The position numbers were made by a program, and so were the translations under genes. The notes below the pieces were generated by a model that searched no databases, was not told the origin of the DNA, and worked only from the letters and a program-made list of their open reading frames with translations. Shown piece after piece: positions 30,293 to 38,743 of a stretch of DNA of 40,079 nucleotides; the first letter of the stretch is position 1, and every line of letters begins with the position of its first letter. Source of the stretch: Mogibacterium kristiansenii (GTDB lineage Bacteria > Bacillota > Clostridia > Peptostreptococcales > Anaerovoracaceae); NCBI RefSeq assembly GCF_009695905.1, contig NZ_VUNA01000018.1:1-40079 (forward strand), in the 5' to 3' direction.

Positions 30293-31215
30293 GATCTGCT
30301 CCTTTCAATTCGTTCCAATATGTCTTTGAAATAATCCGGCAGGGGGCTGTCGAATTCCATGCATTCTCCGGTGGATGGATGGATAAAGCCCAAGGTTTTG
30401 GCGTGAAGCAGCTGGCCGTCCAGCCCGTAGATCTGCTTCTTCGGTCCGTAGGTGGTATCCCCCACCAACGGATGCTTGATGTGGGAGAGGTGCACGCGAA
30501 TCTGATGAGTCCGACCCGTTTCCAGCCGGGCCGCTATCAGCGTGTATTTGCCGTAACGCTCCAGTACCTTTACATGGGTTACGGCCTCCTTCGGATTGCT
30601 GCCGTTCACAGCGCGACGCAGGCGGTTCCGCTCATCGCGACCGATGGGAATGTCGATGGTCAGCTCGTCTTCCCGGATGTTGTCGTAGACCAGCGCCCGG
30701 TATTCCCGGGTCACGCTGTGCACCCGAAGCTGCTCCGCCAAAGACTCATGTGCCTTGTTATTCTTCGCAATCATGAGAAGGCCGCTGGTGTCCTTATCGA
30801 TTCGGTGCACGATGCCGGGACGGATGGCTCCGTTGATAGAGGACAGGGAATCGCCACAGTGGTACATGATGGCATTTACCAAGGTGCCGTCCCAATTGCC
30901 GGCGCTGGGATGCACCACCATGCCACGGGGTTTGTTCACCACGATGACATCTTCATCTTCGTACAGAATTTCCAGGGGAATGTTCTGAGGCTCCACATCG
31001 ATGGGACGAGGGGCCGGCATGTGGATTCGGATTCGATCGCCTTCTCGGACTTTGTACTTCTTAGCCTCAATGCCATCGTTCACGTGAACCCGTTCCTCAC
31101 CGATTAGGTTTTCCGCATAGTTTCTGGAAAGGTCTTCCACCTCCGAAGCCAGGTAGGCATCCAGTCGCTTTCCCGCTTTGTCCGGTGTCACCACACAAAG
31201 AATTTCTCGGTCCAT
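30289..31215 (-). CDS. rluD: RluD-family 23S rRNA pseudouridine synthase
   Basis: Isomerises uridines in 23S rRNA. 308 residues: an N-terminal S4 RNA-binding domain (about 14-70, KRLDAYLASE ... VHVNDG) and the RluA/RluD catalytic domain with HRIDKDTSG, placing the catalytic aspartate at 140, plus GRTHQIRVHL. The exact target sites cannot be read from sequence. Start at 31215 overlaps the TAA stop of lspA (TAATG); a frame extension to 31257 lies within lspA and is rejected. lspA-rluD is a standard Firmicute pair. Confidence 0.95.
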   Translation of the reverse strand: MDREILCVVTPDKAGKRLDAYLASEVEDLSRNYAENLIGEERVHVNDGIEAKKYKVREGDRIRIHMPAPRPIDVEPQNIPLEILYEDEDVIVVNKPRGMVVHPSAGNWDGTLVNAIMYHCGDSLSSINGAIRPGIVHRIDKDTSGLLMIAKNNKAHESLAEQLRVHSVTREYRALVYDNIREDELTIDIPIGRDERNRLRRAVNGSNPKEAVTHVKVLERYGKYTLIAARLETGRTHQIRVHLSHIKHPLVGDTTYGPKKQIYGLDGQLLHAKTLGFIHPSTGECMEFDSPLPDYFKDILERIERSRS

Positions 31216-31670
31216 TACTGCTCCCCCTTTCCCCGGTCCTCCGTCTTGAGAATCCACAGTGCCAGCAGCACGCAGCCCACCGTCACGGCAATGTCCGCCA
31301 CGTTGAAAACCGGAAATACCCTAAAATCAATCATGTCCGTTACGTATCCCAGCATCAGCCGGTCGATCAGGTTTCCCATGCCTCCGGCGGAAATCAGGGC
31401 GCACAGAGCGGCCGGAATTCGTTCCTTCCGGCGATAAAAATAAACGGACGCCGCCAGACACAGGATGACCATCAGAATCGGAAAGCCGACGGTCACCACC
31501 GGCATATTCCGAAACATACTAAAAGCCGCCCCCGTATTCCGGACATACGTCAAATGAAGTATGTCCGGAATCATCGGGAGCGTCTCACCTACAATAAAAT
31601 TTGCCCGTATCAGGAATTTCGTCATCTGATCCAGTGCCAGGACCAGAATAATAATCGTTCCAATCATCAT
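31215..31670 (-). CDS. lspA: Lipoprotein signal peptidase
   Basis: Cleaves the signal peptide of diacylglyceryl-prolipoproteins in the cytoplasmic membrane. 151 residues with four hydrophobic segments. The family motifs are present: TYVRNTGAAFSMF, GGMGNLIDRL with Asp103, and FNVADIAV with Asp126 as the expected aspartate pair. The start overlaps the divIVA TAA stop (TAATG). Ribosome binding site is poor, so translation probably depends on coupling. Confidence 0.96.
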   Translation of the reverse strand: MMIGTIIILVLALDQMTKFLIRANFIVGETLPMIPDILHLTYVRNTGAAFSMFRNMPVVTVGFPILMVILCLAASVYFYRRKERIPAALCALISAGGMGNLIDRLMLGYVTDMIDFRVFPVFNVADIAVTVGCVLLALWILKTEDRGKGEQ

Positions 31671-32362
31671 TATTTCAGAATAATGGTTCCTTCCTGCTGA
31701 GTCTTATCTTCTGCAATTTTCTTCAGGCTGTCGGAAAGATCTGCCACCGTTGCGTGAGCCGGATCGGTCACCGGAGCGGACTTCACTTCCGGAACTTTCT
31801 TTTCCTTCTTCTGCTTCTGAGAAACCACCAGCGTCTCCTGAGTTTCTTCCGGATCCGGTGCATTGGAGAATGCCTTATCGATATCCGCAATATCGCTGCG
31901 GTCCATATCCGGATTCAGGCCGTACTCGTCCGCATCCAAGTCGTTCAGTTCGTTTTCCAGCATTCTTCTGTAATTGGTTCTCAGTCTCTCCACCTTGTTC
32001 TTCAGCAGAACGTGCTCATCGTTCAGCTTGCGAACGGTTGCCTTGGCATCCAGAACCATGGTCTCCGCTTCCAGCTCTGCGTCGCGGATCATCAGCTCCG
32101 CTCTCCGCTCTGCACTGGCAGAAATATCTGCCATCAGGCGCTTTGCGGTTTCCAGTGTGTCCAGCATCGCATTGTCGGACTTCTGAGCCTCTTCCAGCTG
32201 CTTTTCCAAGAACTTAATCTTGTGCGCCATGCTTCTGTTGTCGTTGAGGCATTTCTCATAATCGACGATAATCAGGTCCAGAAATTCATCCACCTCTCTG
32301 GAATTGTATCCCTTCTTATCTCTGGTAAACTCTTTCTTATCGATATCAATTGGCATAATCAT
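31670..32362 (-). CDS. divIVA: DivIVA-family septum/pole organiser
   Basis: Coiled-coil protein that recognises curved membrane at division sites and poles. 230 residues. The N-terminal membrane-binding segment has the family pattern KKEFTRDKKGYNSREVDEFL, followed by a long coiled coil (about 30-140) and a low-complexity acidic/Lys-rich C-terminal region. Start at 32362 follows AAGGGAAGG at 10 bp; a second ATG two codons later is possible. Placed after yggT and sepF as in other Gram-positive division clusters. Confidence 0.93.
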   Translation of the reverse strand: MIMPIDIDKKEFTRDKKGYNSREVDEFLDLIIVDYEKCLNDNRSMAHKIKFLEKQLEEAQKSDNAMLDTLETAKRLMADISASAERRAELMIRDAELEAETMVLDAKATVRKLNDEHVLLKNKVERLRTNYRRMLENELNDLDADEYGLNPDMDRSDIADIDKAFSNAPDPEETQETLVVSQKQKKEKKVPEVKSAPVTDPAHATVADLSDSLKKIAEDKTQQEGTIILK

Positions 32363-32390
32363 AGTGATAGTACCTTCCCTTTCTATATAG

Positions 32391-32675
32391 CTACAGCAAT
32401 AAGTTACTGATCAGCAGCGTCAAAATCTGTTCCGCGAACTCAATGGCAAAGAATGCCAGCAGCACGGAAAAGTCGAACATTCCCGTGTTGAAGTTGGACA
32501 GAAGCTTTCGAAACGGTGCCACAAAAGGATCCGTCAGCTGCGTCAGTATCCGATACGCATTGAACAGCGGGGATGCCGGCGATTGCACAAACCAGCTGAG
32601 GATGCACTGTATGAACAGCATCATAATCAATATTTCGGCAAACCAATGGATTGCTCGAATCAACACCAAACCCAT
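32391..32675 (-). CDS. ylmG: YggT/YlmG-family membrane protein
   Basis: 94-residue integral membrane protein with two hydrophobic helices (about 3-28 and 64-92) around the family segment LTQLTDPFVAPFRKLL. YggT proteins are linked to division and membrane protein distribution, but the mechanism is not settled. The start follows GGAGGT and lies 3 bp after the sepF stop codon. Confidence 0.93.
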   Translation of the reverse strand: MGLVLIRAIHWFAEILIMMLFIQCILSWFVQSPASPLFNAYRILTQLTDPFVAPFRKLLSNFNTGMFDFSVLLAFFAIEFAEQILTLLISNLLL

Positions 32676-32678
32676 GCA

Positions 32679-33248
32679 CTACCTCCACGGACTCTTGGTC
32701 TCTTGGGACGGATAGTTTCCGGAAGCCGGCTGTGCCGCGGTTTCCCGATTGTTCATCTTCGCTGCGATATCCACATTGGCCGGTGCGAAGATAAAAATAT
32801 TTGCGGTTACGCGCTGAACGTTTCCGCTCAGGGCATAGGTTGCGCCGCTCATAAAGTCGAACATCTTCTTTGCCAGATCCGTTTCCACCCGCTCCAGGTT
32901 GATGATGACCGGTTTTCTGGATTTCAGATTATCCACCAGCTTGGTGCATTCATCAAAGGACTTCGGCTCAACAACCAACATCTTGAAGGGTGCGGAACCG
33001 TTCATGGAATAGTTCTTATTCACCTGTCCTCTGGAAAGCTTCGGTGCGATGCTCTCGTAGGAATTATCCATCTTATAGCTGTTTCCGGCAGGAGTCGGTT
33101 CCACTTTGTCCACCTTAATTCCTTCGCCGGACCGGGAAGAGGCGGAGATTTTCTTCTTCTCTTCCTCGATTTCCTTTTCCGTGATTACTTCATCTTCATA
33201 TTCATCGTCAATGCCCAGGACGCCATTCACAAAGTCCTTAATGCCCAT
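32679..33248 (-). CDS. sepF: Cell division protein SepF
   Basis: Membrane anchor and partner of FtsZ that shapes the division septum. 189 residues: an N-terminal amphipathic helix (MGIKDFVNGVLG), an acidic/charged linker and the C-terminal SepF (DUF552) domain with VVEPKSFDECTKLVDNLKSRKPVIINLE and DFMSGATYALSG. Start at 33248 is chosen for the family N-terminus and the GGAGGAAG just ahead. Downstream of yggS with a 48-bp gap. Confidence 0.95.
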   Translation of the reverse strand: MGIKDFVNGVLGIDDEYEDEVITEKEIEEEKKKISASSRSGEGIKVDKVEPTPAGNSYKMDNSYESIAPKLSRGQVNKNYSMNGSAPFKMLVVEPKSFDECTKLVDNLKSRKPVIINLERVETDLAKKMFDFMSGATYALSGNVQRVTANIFIFAPANVDIAAKMNNRETAAQPASGNYPSQETKSPWR

Positions 33249-33296
33249 TACACTTCCTCCATTTCCGCACATTCATGCAGTCGATACCATTTAAAA

Positions 33297-33998
33297 TCAG
33301 CGATAATTTCTCTTTCCGAAGATGGAGCTTCCCACCCGTACGATTGTGGCGCCTTCTTCCACCGCCACTTCGAAATCTCCGGACATGCCCATGGACAGAG
33401 TATCCGGCAAGAATCGCTCCTGCGGGAGGTCCAGGGTCTTCAGGTTATCAAAGATTGCCTTCGTCTTTTTAAAATAAGGTCTGGAATCTTCCGAGGTCTC
33501 TCCAATCGGCGGCACGCACATCACGCCTCGAATTCGGACGCCTTCGCACTCCGCAGCGATTTCTTTTACCAGAGACTCCACATCCTCCGCCGGTACCCCG
33601 GACTTAGATTCTTCCATCCCAATATTGATTTCAATGAGGATGTCCATCACTTTGTCCGCGGCAATCGCCCGTTTGCTGATTTCCTTCGCCAGCTTCAGCG
33701 AATCCACAGAGTGAATCAGGACAACCTTATCGATAATATTCTTCACTTTGTTGGTTTGCAGATGACCAATCAGGTGCCAGCGCACCGGCTCTGCCGTGCG
33801 GTCATACTTCTCCAAGAGCTCTTGAACCCGGTTCTCGCCGACGTCCGTTGCCCCTGCCGAAATAGCCTGATCGAGCTCTTCTACGGTGTGCAGTTTGGTC
33901 ACTGCCAGGAGCAGGACATCCTCCGGATTTCTTCCACTCCGGACAGCTGCTCTGTTCTTGCGTTCTACAATTTCCAGATAATTCTCTCCGATGCTCAT
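33297..33998 (-). CDS. yggS: YggS-family pyridoxal phosphate homeostasis protein
   Basis: PLP-binding protein (PROSC/YlmE family) without known catalytic activity, thought to manage vitamin B6 pools. 233 residues, TIM-barrel type; Lys35 in LLAVTKLHTVEEL is the expected PLP lysine, with GENRVQEL, WHLIGHLQTNK and SMGMSGDFEVAVEEGATIVRVGSSIFG. The second ATG (33998) is preferred because AGAGGAG is 9 bp upstream of it and only 3 bp from the first. Follows the HlyD-like gene by 15 bp. Confidence 0.95.
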   Translation of the reverse strand: MSIGENYLEIVERKNRAAVRSGRNPEDVLLLAVTKLHTVEELDQAISAGATDVGENRVQELLEKYDRTAEPVRWHLIGHLQTNKVKNIIDKVVLIHSVDSLKLAKEISKRAIAADKVMDILIEINIGMEESKSGVPAEDVESLVKEIAAECEGVRIRGVMCVPPIGETSEDSRPYFKKTKAIFDNLKTLDLPQERFLPDTLSMGMSGDFEVAVEEGATIVRVGSSIFGKRNYR

Positions 33999-34013
33999 TT
34001 CCATCCGCTCCTC

Positions 34014-35015
34014 TTAATTGAGATTCTTTTTTGCTTCTTTAATATCCTTCGTGCTCGGCGACTTGACGACTTCGTCGTAATTGTTGACGGTCTCCACGAA
34101 TTCGCCCTTGCTGTTCATGTACAGATCTTCGTAGACCGCGGCGGTCTCGCCGTTGGAAGCTTTAATCTGAATCGGGGTGAAGTGCTTCCGCCCCACCTTG
34201 TCCAGAACTAGAACACCCTCCCGATCCTTGATTTTTACAATGCTCCGGGTTTCCACCAGCAATCCGGAGTCGCTTTCCGTCACGTTCTCCAAGGAAACCT
34301 TTCGCTCCGTCCGATAAGACGGATGGTATTCCTTGCAGGAGAGAACGATGCGCCGACGATCCCCGTCCTTCTGCACAGAACGCACGGTGGTCTCCAGGGT
34401 CTTATCTTCCAAAGTGGTCTGAACCTTGCCGCCCACCGTATACTTCTTCGCCTGATCCGCATCCGCAAAAAACACGAGCCACCAGGTTCCGTTCTTTGTA
34501 ATACGGAAAATCGGCTGTCCGGCGGCACAGGATGAACCGCTGAGATCTAGGCTGTCGTTGCTCACAGAATTCAGGGTTTTCTCCGTCACCTCATCCAGCA
34601 CGGAAGAGTTCAGAGTGCCTTCATAGCCATCCGCAGAATAGCTCACGTACCCACCGGAGGAAACGGTTCCATCCGTGGCCTTCATCGAGTTTCCCAGCTT
34701 ATGGCTCAGCTTCATATACTTCGGTCCCAGGGTTTGGCTTCCGCCGGCCTTCAGCGCTGCCACGCGGCTCTTACCCTTCACCAGGGTGCCGTCCTTCACA
34801 AATGCATCCATGGATGCATCTTCCTTTGCGCTGTACACCGTATCGTCCCGGATAATCCAGGCATCGTCTACGGAATCTTTCACCTGTACCGTTCCGCTTT
34901 CAATCGTATATGTGGTATCCAGAAGTCCCATCAGCGACGGAACCACGTATATAATCACCGCTAATATAATTACGGCGATTATGTATATTCCCCACCAAAT
35001 CCACTTCTTTTTCAT
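34014..35015 (-). CDS. HlyD-like single-pass membrane protein
   Basis: 333 residues with one N-terminal membrane helix (about 5-27, WIWWGIYIIAVIILAVIIYV), a likely extracytoplasmic remainder and segments that resemble the biotinyl-lipoyl/HlyD barrel-sandwich (DDTVYSAKEDASMDAFVKDG; ILLCK-like RRRIVLSCKEYHPSYRTERK). Similar proteins occur next to yggS-sepF in Clostridia, but no transporter partner is adjacent, so an efflux role is doubtful and a cell-envelope or division role is possible (inference). Start at 35015 follows AGGAG; a GTG two codons upstream is less likely. Own promoter upstream. Confidence 0.75.
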   Translation of the reverse strand: MKKKWIWWGIYIIAVIILAVIIYVVPSLMGLLDTTYTIESGTVQVKDSVDDAWIIRDDTVYSAKEDASMDAFVKDGTLVKGKSRVAALKAGGSQTLGPKYMKLSHKLGNSMKATDGTVSSGGYVSYSADGYEGTLNSSVLDEVTEKTLNSVSNDSLDLSGSSCAAGQPIFRITKNGTWWLVFFADADQAKKYTVGGKVQTTLEDKTLETTVRSVQKDGDRRRIVLSCKEYHPSYRTERKVSLENVTESDSGLLVETRSIVKIKDREGVLVLDKVGRKHFTPIQIKASNGETAAVYEDLYMNSKGEFVETVNNYDEVVKSPSTKDIKEAKKNLN

Positions 35016-35033
35016 ACGCACTCCTACTGATTA

Positions 35034-35062
35034 ATTCTACACGAATTATTCCCCAAATACAA
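35034..35062 (-). promoter_or_regulatory. Promoter of the HlyD-like gene / division cluster
   Basis: Minus-strand -35 TTGTAT (35057-35062), 17-bp spacer, -10 TAGAAT (35034-35039), about 19 bp ahead of the start codon. It lies between trmD and the HlyD-like gene and may start the division cluster transcript. Confidence 0.5.
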
Positions 35063-35103
35063 TAAATTTTTATTCGGAAACGGCGGTGAAAACCGTCCTC
35101 ATT

Positions 35104-35829
35104 CTACTTAATTTCTTCTAATATTTTCTTCTCCTTCTTGGAGAGGGAAGGCTCGGATTCCAAGTATTCTCGGAAAAGATCCGGCCGCCGTTCCTTGGTG
35201 ATTTCCAAGGATTTCTCGTATCGCCAGAGATCGATTTTTTCATGGTTTCCGCTGACCAGAACCTCCGGTACAGCGAGACCTTCCACCTCCCGCGGTTTGG
35301 TGTAGTGAGGATATTCCAGAAGTCCGGAATAGACGGACTCTTCTTTTACCGATTCCTCTCCGGCCAGCACCCCGTCCAAAAAACGAGCGACCGTATCCAC
35401 CAGAACCATGGCGGGAAGTTCTCCGCCGGTTAGAATATAGTCACCGATGGTGACTTCCTCTGCCTGAAGCAGGTCCAGGGCGCGCTGATCCACCCCTTCG
35501 TAGTGACCGCACAGAATGGTAATCTCCTCCTGCCGAGACAGGGATTCTGCCATCTCTCCGTTCAGCATTTTTCCGCGAGGGGACATGTACAGACACGGTC
35601 CCTGCAGATGATTTTCCCGGTAGGCCGACAGGATGGGCTGCACCTGCATCACCATTCCCGCACCGCCGCCGAATGGGGTATCGTCCACTCGGTTGTGCTT
35701 ATCCTCCGTGTAATCCCGAATATTGATCAAGTTGATATCCAGGATGCCCTTCTCCCGGGCTCTTCCCAGCATGCTCTCCTGCAACGGGGCGAACATCTCC
35801 GGAAACAGGGTTAAAATATTGATTTTCAT
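35104..35829 (-). CDS. trmD: tRNA (guanine37-N1)-methyltransferase
   Basis: Methylates G37 of tRNAs with SAM, preventing frameshifting. 241 residues, SPOUT fold: MKINILTLFPEMF start, DDTPFGGGAGMVMQ, the trefoil-knot region LCGHYEGVDQR and IGDYILTGGELPAMVLVD, and NHEKIDLWR near the C-terminus. Start at 35829 is one base after the rimM stop, and no terminator separates them. Last gene of the ylxM-ffh-rpsP-khpA-rimM-trmD group. Confidence 0.97.
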   Translation of the reverse strand: MKINILTLFPEMFAPLQESMLGRAREKGILDINLINIRDYTEDKHNRVDDTPFGGGAGMVMQVQPILSAYRENHLQGPCLYMSPRGKMLNGEMAESLSRQEEITILCGHYEGVDQRALDLLQAEEVTIGDYILTGGELPAMVLVDTVARFLDGVLAGEESVKEESVYSGLLEYPHYTKPREVEGLAVPEVLVSGNHEKIDLWRYEKSLEITKERRPDLFREYLESEPSLSKKEKKILEEIK

Positions 35830-35830
35830 T

Positions 35831-36361
35831 CTAGCCCTCCAGAAATCCCGGAATCAATTCCACTTCAATCACGCCTCGCTCCGGATCGATTTCCCGTTCG
35901 AAGGCTTCTACCGCCGGAATCAGAATTTCCTTTCCATTCTCATCCAACACCCGATAGACGCTCTGGGCCGTGTTCTGAAGCACATCGTCCACTTTACCCA
36001 GAGTCCGTCCGCTGGCGCGATCGTACACCTCACATCCAATCAGATCCCGGATGTAGTATTCCCCCTCCGGAAGCTCCTCCAAATCCTCTTCGGAAATGTA
36101 AATCTCCATATTCCGCAGCGCTTCTGCGCCGTTTCGATCCGTCACGTTCTCCAAACGAATCACCGGGCGGTTCTTCTGAAACCGGATTCCGGTAACTTCC
36201 GCCGTGGTTATTGTACCCCCTTTTTCCATATAAAGCACCGTGCCTTCGTGAAGATTCTCTGAATCTTCCGCATAGGTCAGCACCTTAATCTCGCCTTTCA
36301 GTCCCACCGCCGAGGTGAGGCGGCCGATATTCACCATCGTATTGTCATCTTTTAAAGCCAT
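35831..36361 (-). CDS. rimM: 16S rRNA processing protein RimM
   Basis: Assembly factor for the 30S head, binding ribosomal protein S19. 176 residues with an N-terminal barrel domain (MVNIGRLTSAVGLKGEIKVL) and C-terminal PRC-barrel (EYYIRDLIGCEVY ... VLDENGKEILIPAVEAFE). The start at 36361 follows AGGAG; a second ATG at residue 9 (MVNIGR) is also possible. Follows khpA after a 78-bp gap with a hairpin. Confidence 0.95.
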   Translation of the reverse strand: MALKDDNTMVNIGRLTSAVGLKGEIKVLTYAEDSENLHEGTVLYMEKGGTITTAEVTGIRFQKNRPVIRLENVTDRNGAEALRNMEIYISEEDLEELPEGEYYIRDLIGCEVYDRASGRTLGKVDDVLQNTAQSVYRVLDENGKEILIPAVEAFEREIDPERGVIEVELIPGFLEG

Positions 36362-36380
36362 TTTTTTCTCCTATTAGCAA

Positions 36381-36413
36381 ACAAGCATGCAGAAATCTCT
36401 CCTGCATGCTTGT
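36381..36413 (-). terminator. Hairpin between khpA and rimM
   Basis: A 12-bp perfect stem (36402-36413 with 36381-36392) and 9-nt loop inside the operon. On the minus strand it is followed by only TTTGC, so it may be a partial attenuator or an RNA processing/stability element that sets different levels of the S16/KhpA and RimM/TrmD products. Confidence 0.5.
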
Positions 36414-36439
36414 ATCTTTCAGTTCGCCAGACTCTGATA

Positions 36440-36673
36440 TTAGTCTTCTACGATCTCCACCGAGACTCTTTTGTTCTGCTTGATGGCTGCCGCTTTGACC
36501 ACTGTTCGAATGGCTTTCGCAATCCGTCCCTGTTTACCAATGATCTTACCCATATCATCTTTCGCAACTTTGAGGAATACGGTAATGTTATCTTCCGTTC
36601 CTTCTGTGGTTACAACGACTTCGTCAGGCTTAGATACCAGTGCTTTGGCAATTGCTTCAACTAGACTAGCCAT
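36440..36673 (-). CDS. khpA: KH-domain RNA-binding protein KhpA
   Basis: 77-residue single KH domain protein. The GxxG loop region reads MGKIIGKQGRIAKAIRTVV, with C-terminal KQNKRVSVEIVE. In Gram-positive bacteria KhpA pairs with KhpB/EloR and acts as a broad RNA chaperone affecting cell elongation. It lies 19 bp after rpsP in the usual order. Confidence 0.96.
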   Translation of the reverse strand: MASLVEAIAKALVSKPDEVVVTTEGTEDNITVFLKVAKDDMGKIIGKQGRIAKAIRTVVKAAAIKQNKRVSVEIVED

Positions 36674-36692
36674 GATTTGAAATTCCCTTCTC

Positions 36693-36935
36693 TTAGAGTT
36701 CTACGCCGGATTTTTTCAGAAGAGCTCTTACTGTATCAGTCGGCTGTGCACCGTTGGAAATCCACTTCTGAGCTGCTTCTACATCGATCTTGATCTCTGC
36801 AGGGTCCTTCAGCGGGTTGTAAGTTCCGATCTCCTCGATGAATCTGCCGTCTCTTGGGGTACGGGAATCCGCTACTACTACTCTGTAGAAAGGTCTCTTG
36901 TGTGCGCCCATTCTCTTCAGTCTAATCTTTACCAT
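36693..36935 (-). CDS. rpsP: 30S ribosomal protein S16
   Basis: 80-residue S16: [20 protein letters not shown] start, [20 protein letters not shown] and the C-terminal [13 protein letters not shown]. Complete, typical length. The start follows AGGAGG. Arginine codons are largely AGA, the pattern also seen in gdhA and the peptide transporter. Downstream of ffh in the SRP operon. Confidence 0.98.
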   Translation of the reverse strand: MVKIRLKRMGAHKRPFYRVVVADSRTPRDGRFIEEIGTYNPLKDPAEIKIDVEAAQKWISNGAQPTDTVRALLKKSGVEL

Positions 36936-36996
36936 TTTGTCCTCCTGTTTAATAAAAAAATAAATTAGTTACGTCGTAAGCTGCCAATACGGCATA

Positions 36997-38337
36997 TTAC
37001 AGCAAACCGCGAAATAGCTTGTTTCTCTTCATAGCCTTCGGGTTGTTGAACATTTTCAGCTGCTTCTTCATCTCCGTGAACTGCTTAATCAGCGCGTTCA
37101 CTTCGGTGACCGTTCTTCCGCTTCCCGCAGCAATTCTCTTCCGCCGGCTGGCGTTGAGAATGGAAGGGTCTCTTCGTTCCGCTTTGGTCATGGACTGGAT
37201 AATCGCCTTCATCTGGTTCAGCTGCTCCGCACCCCGTTCGAAGTCCAGCTGCTGCTTGTCCCTCTCGGAAATGCCCGGAATCATGCCGATTATTTTTGCC
37301 AGACCGCCCATCTTATTGATTTGCTCCATCTGTTCGAGGAAATCGTCCAGATCGAACTTGTTCTTCCGAAGCTTCTCTTCCATTTTCAGAGCTTCTTCTT
37401 CGGTGTAGGAATTCTCCGCATGCTCGATCAGGCTCATCATATCGCCCATTCCCAGGATTCGGGAAGCGATCCGATCCGGATGGAACGGCTCCAAAGCGTC
37501 GTACTTCTCGCCGGTACCCATGAACTTGATTGGCTTGCCCGTTACGCTCTTGGCCGAAAGTGCCGCACCTCCTCGGGAGTCACCGTCCATCTTGGTCATC
37601 ACGATGCCATCTACACCCAGGGCTTCATCGAAGCCGGAGGCGATGTTCACCGCATCCTGACCGGTGAGAGCGTCTACGACCAGCAGAATCTCGTGAGGGC
37701 GGATGTTTTTCTTGAGCTGTTTCAGCTCATCCATCAGCTTCTCATCGATCTGCAGCCGGCCGGCAGTATCCACGATTAATACATTGCAGCCCTTGTGCTC
37801 CGCCGCTTCCACCGCGGCTTTGGCGATTTCCACCGGGTCGTCGGATTCCCGCATGGTGAATACCGGGGTATTCACTGCTTTTCCGACCACTTCCAGCTGA
37901 TCGATCGCCGCCGGACGGTACACGTCGCAGGCACAGAGCATCGGTTTCTTTCCGTTCTGTTTCAGGTAATTGGCTAATTTTCCGCAGGTGGTGGTTTTAC
38001 CGGTACCCTGGAGTCCCACCATCATGTAGACGGTGAAACCGCTCGGGGAATAGGTGAGCTTGCTGTTGGCGCCGCCCATCATGTTCACCAGTTCATCTTT
38101 GACGATCTTGACAACCTGCTGTGCCGGGGTCAGGCTCTTCATCACGTCCTGGCCCATGGCCTTTTCCTTCACATCCGCAACGAACTTCTTTACCACTTTG
38201 AAGTTCACGTCCGCTTCCAGCAATGCCAGCTTCACTTCCCGCATCGCCGAATCGATGTCCTTCTCCGTGAGAACGCCCTTGCCACGCAGATGTCTGAAGG
38301 TATCTTGCAACTTATCCGCTAATCCTTCAAATGCCAT
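36997..38337 (-). CDS. ffh: Signal recognition particle protein Ffh
   Basis: GTPase that, with SRP RNA, targets nascent membrane proteins to FtsY. 446 residues: N domain (1-~95), G domain with GLQGTGKTTTCGK (about 108-120), DVYRPAAIDQL, DTAGRLQ and TKMDGDSRGGAALS, and the Met-rich M domain (about 300-446) with SMTKAERRDPSILNASRRKR. Start at 38337 follows GGAGTAG and is 3 bp after the ylxM stop. No SRP RNA gene was found in the window. Confidence 0.98.
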   Translation of the reverse strand: MAFEGLADKLQDTFRHLRGKGVLTEKDIDSAMREVKLALLEADVNFKVVKKFVADVKEKAMGQDVMKSLTPAQQVVKIVKDELVNMMGGANSKLTYSPSGFTVYMMVGLQGTGKTTTCGKLANYLKQNGKKPMLCACDVYRPAAIDQLEVVGKAVNTPVFTMRESDDPVEIAKAAVEAAEHKGCNVLIVDTAGRLQIDEKLMDELKQLKKNIRPHEILLVVDALTGQDAVNIASGFDEALGVDGIVMTKMDGDSRGGAALSAKSVTGKPIKFMGTGEKYDALEPFHPDRIASRILGMGDMMSLIEHAENSYTEEEALKMEEKLRKNKFDLDDFLEQMEQINKMGGLAKIIGMIPGISERDKQQLDFERGAEQLNQMKAIIQSMTKAERRDPSILNASRRKRIAAGSGRTVTEVNALIKQFTEMKKQLKMFNNPKAMKRNKLFRGLL

Positions 38338-38340
38338 CTT

Positions 38341-38706
38341 CTACTCCATTAAATCTTTAATCATGTCGGTGAGCACCCGGATATCCTGCCGAACCCCTTC
38401 ATCCAGGGAATCGTCCTTCCGGTACTTCTCCGCAATCTGCTCCACTTGCTGGTACTTTCGCAGGTTCTCCAGATACTTTCGAACCAGTCCCAGCCGTTCT
38501 TCATATTTCTCCAGGGACTTCTCCGCCTTCTTCAAGGTGTAGTGCACGCCCTGTCGGCTCTGTCCCAAATCCTCTGCAATCTCTGCCAGAGAAAGGTTAT
38601 CCTCATGATACAGGTTCATAATTTCTTTCTTGTTCTCGTCCAGCAGTTCGCCGTAAAAGTCGTACAGCAGACTTGCATATTCTACTTTGGATAAATTCTC
38701 AATCAT
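38341..38706 (-). CDS. ylxM: YlxM/p13-like SRP-associated protein
   Basis: 121-residue UPF0122 protein. A sigma-factor-like helix-turn-helix (SLAEIAEDLGQSRQGVHYTL, about 39-58) follows the N-terminal helix with YASLLYDFYGELLDENKKE. YlxM stimulates SRP GTPase assembly in Streptococcus; the role here is inferred from family and from its position directly before ffh. The ATG at 38706 has no Shine-Dalgarno sequence and lies 8 bp from a TATATT -10 box, so the mRNA is near-leaderless. Confidence 0.93.
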   Translation of the reverse strand: MIENLSKVEYASLLYDFYGELLDENKKEIMNLYHEDNLSLAEIAEDLGQSRQGVHYTLKKAEKSLEKYEERLGLVRKYLENLRKYQQVEQIAEKYRKDDSLDEGVRQDIRVLTDMIKDLME

Positions 38707-38714
38707 ACTTGCTT

Positions 38715-38743
38715 AATATACCATAAGAAGGAGGCGGTGTCAA
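38715..38743 (-). promoter_or_regulatory. Promoter of the ylxM-ffh operon
   Basis: Minus-strand consensus -35 TTGACA (38738-38743), 17-bp spacer, -10 TATATT (38715-38720) with TGG before it. Eight bases separate the -10 from the ylxM ATG. The -35 is part of one arm of the inverted repeat 38730-38766. Confidence 0.75.
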
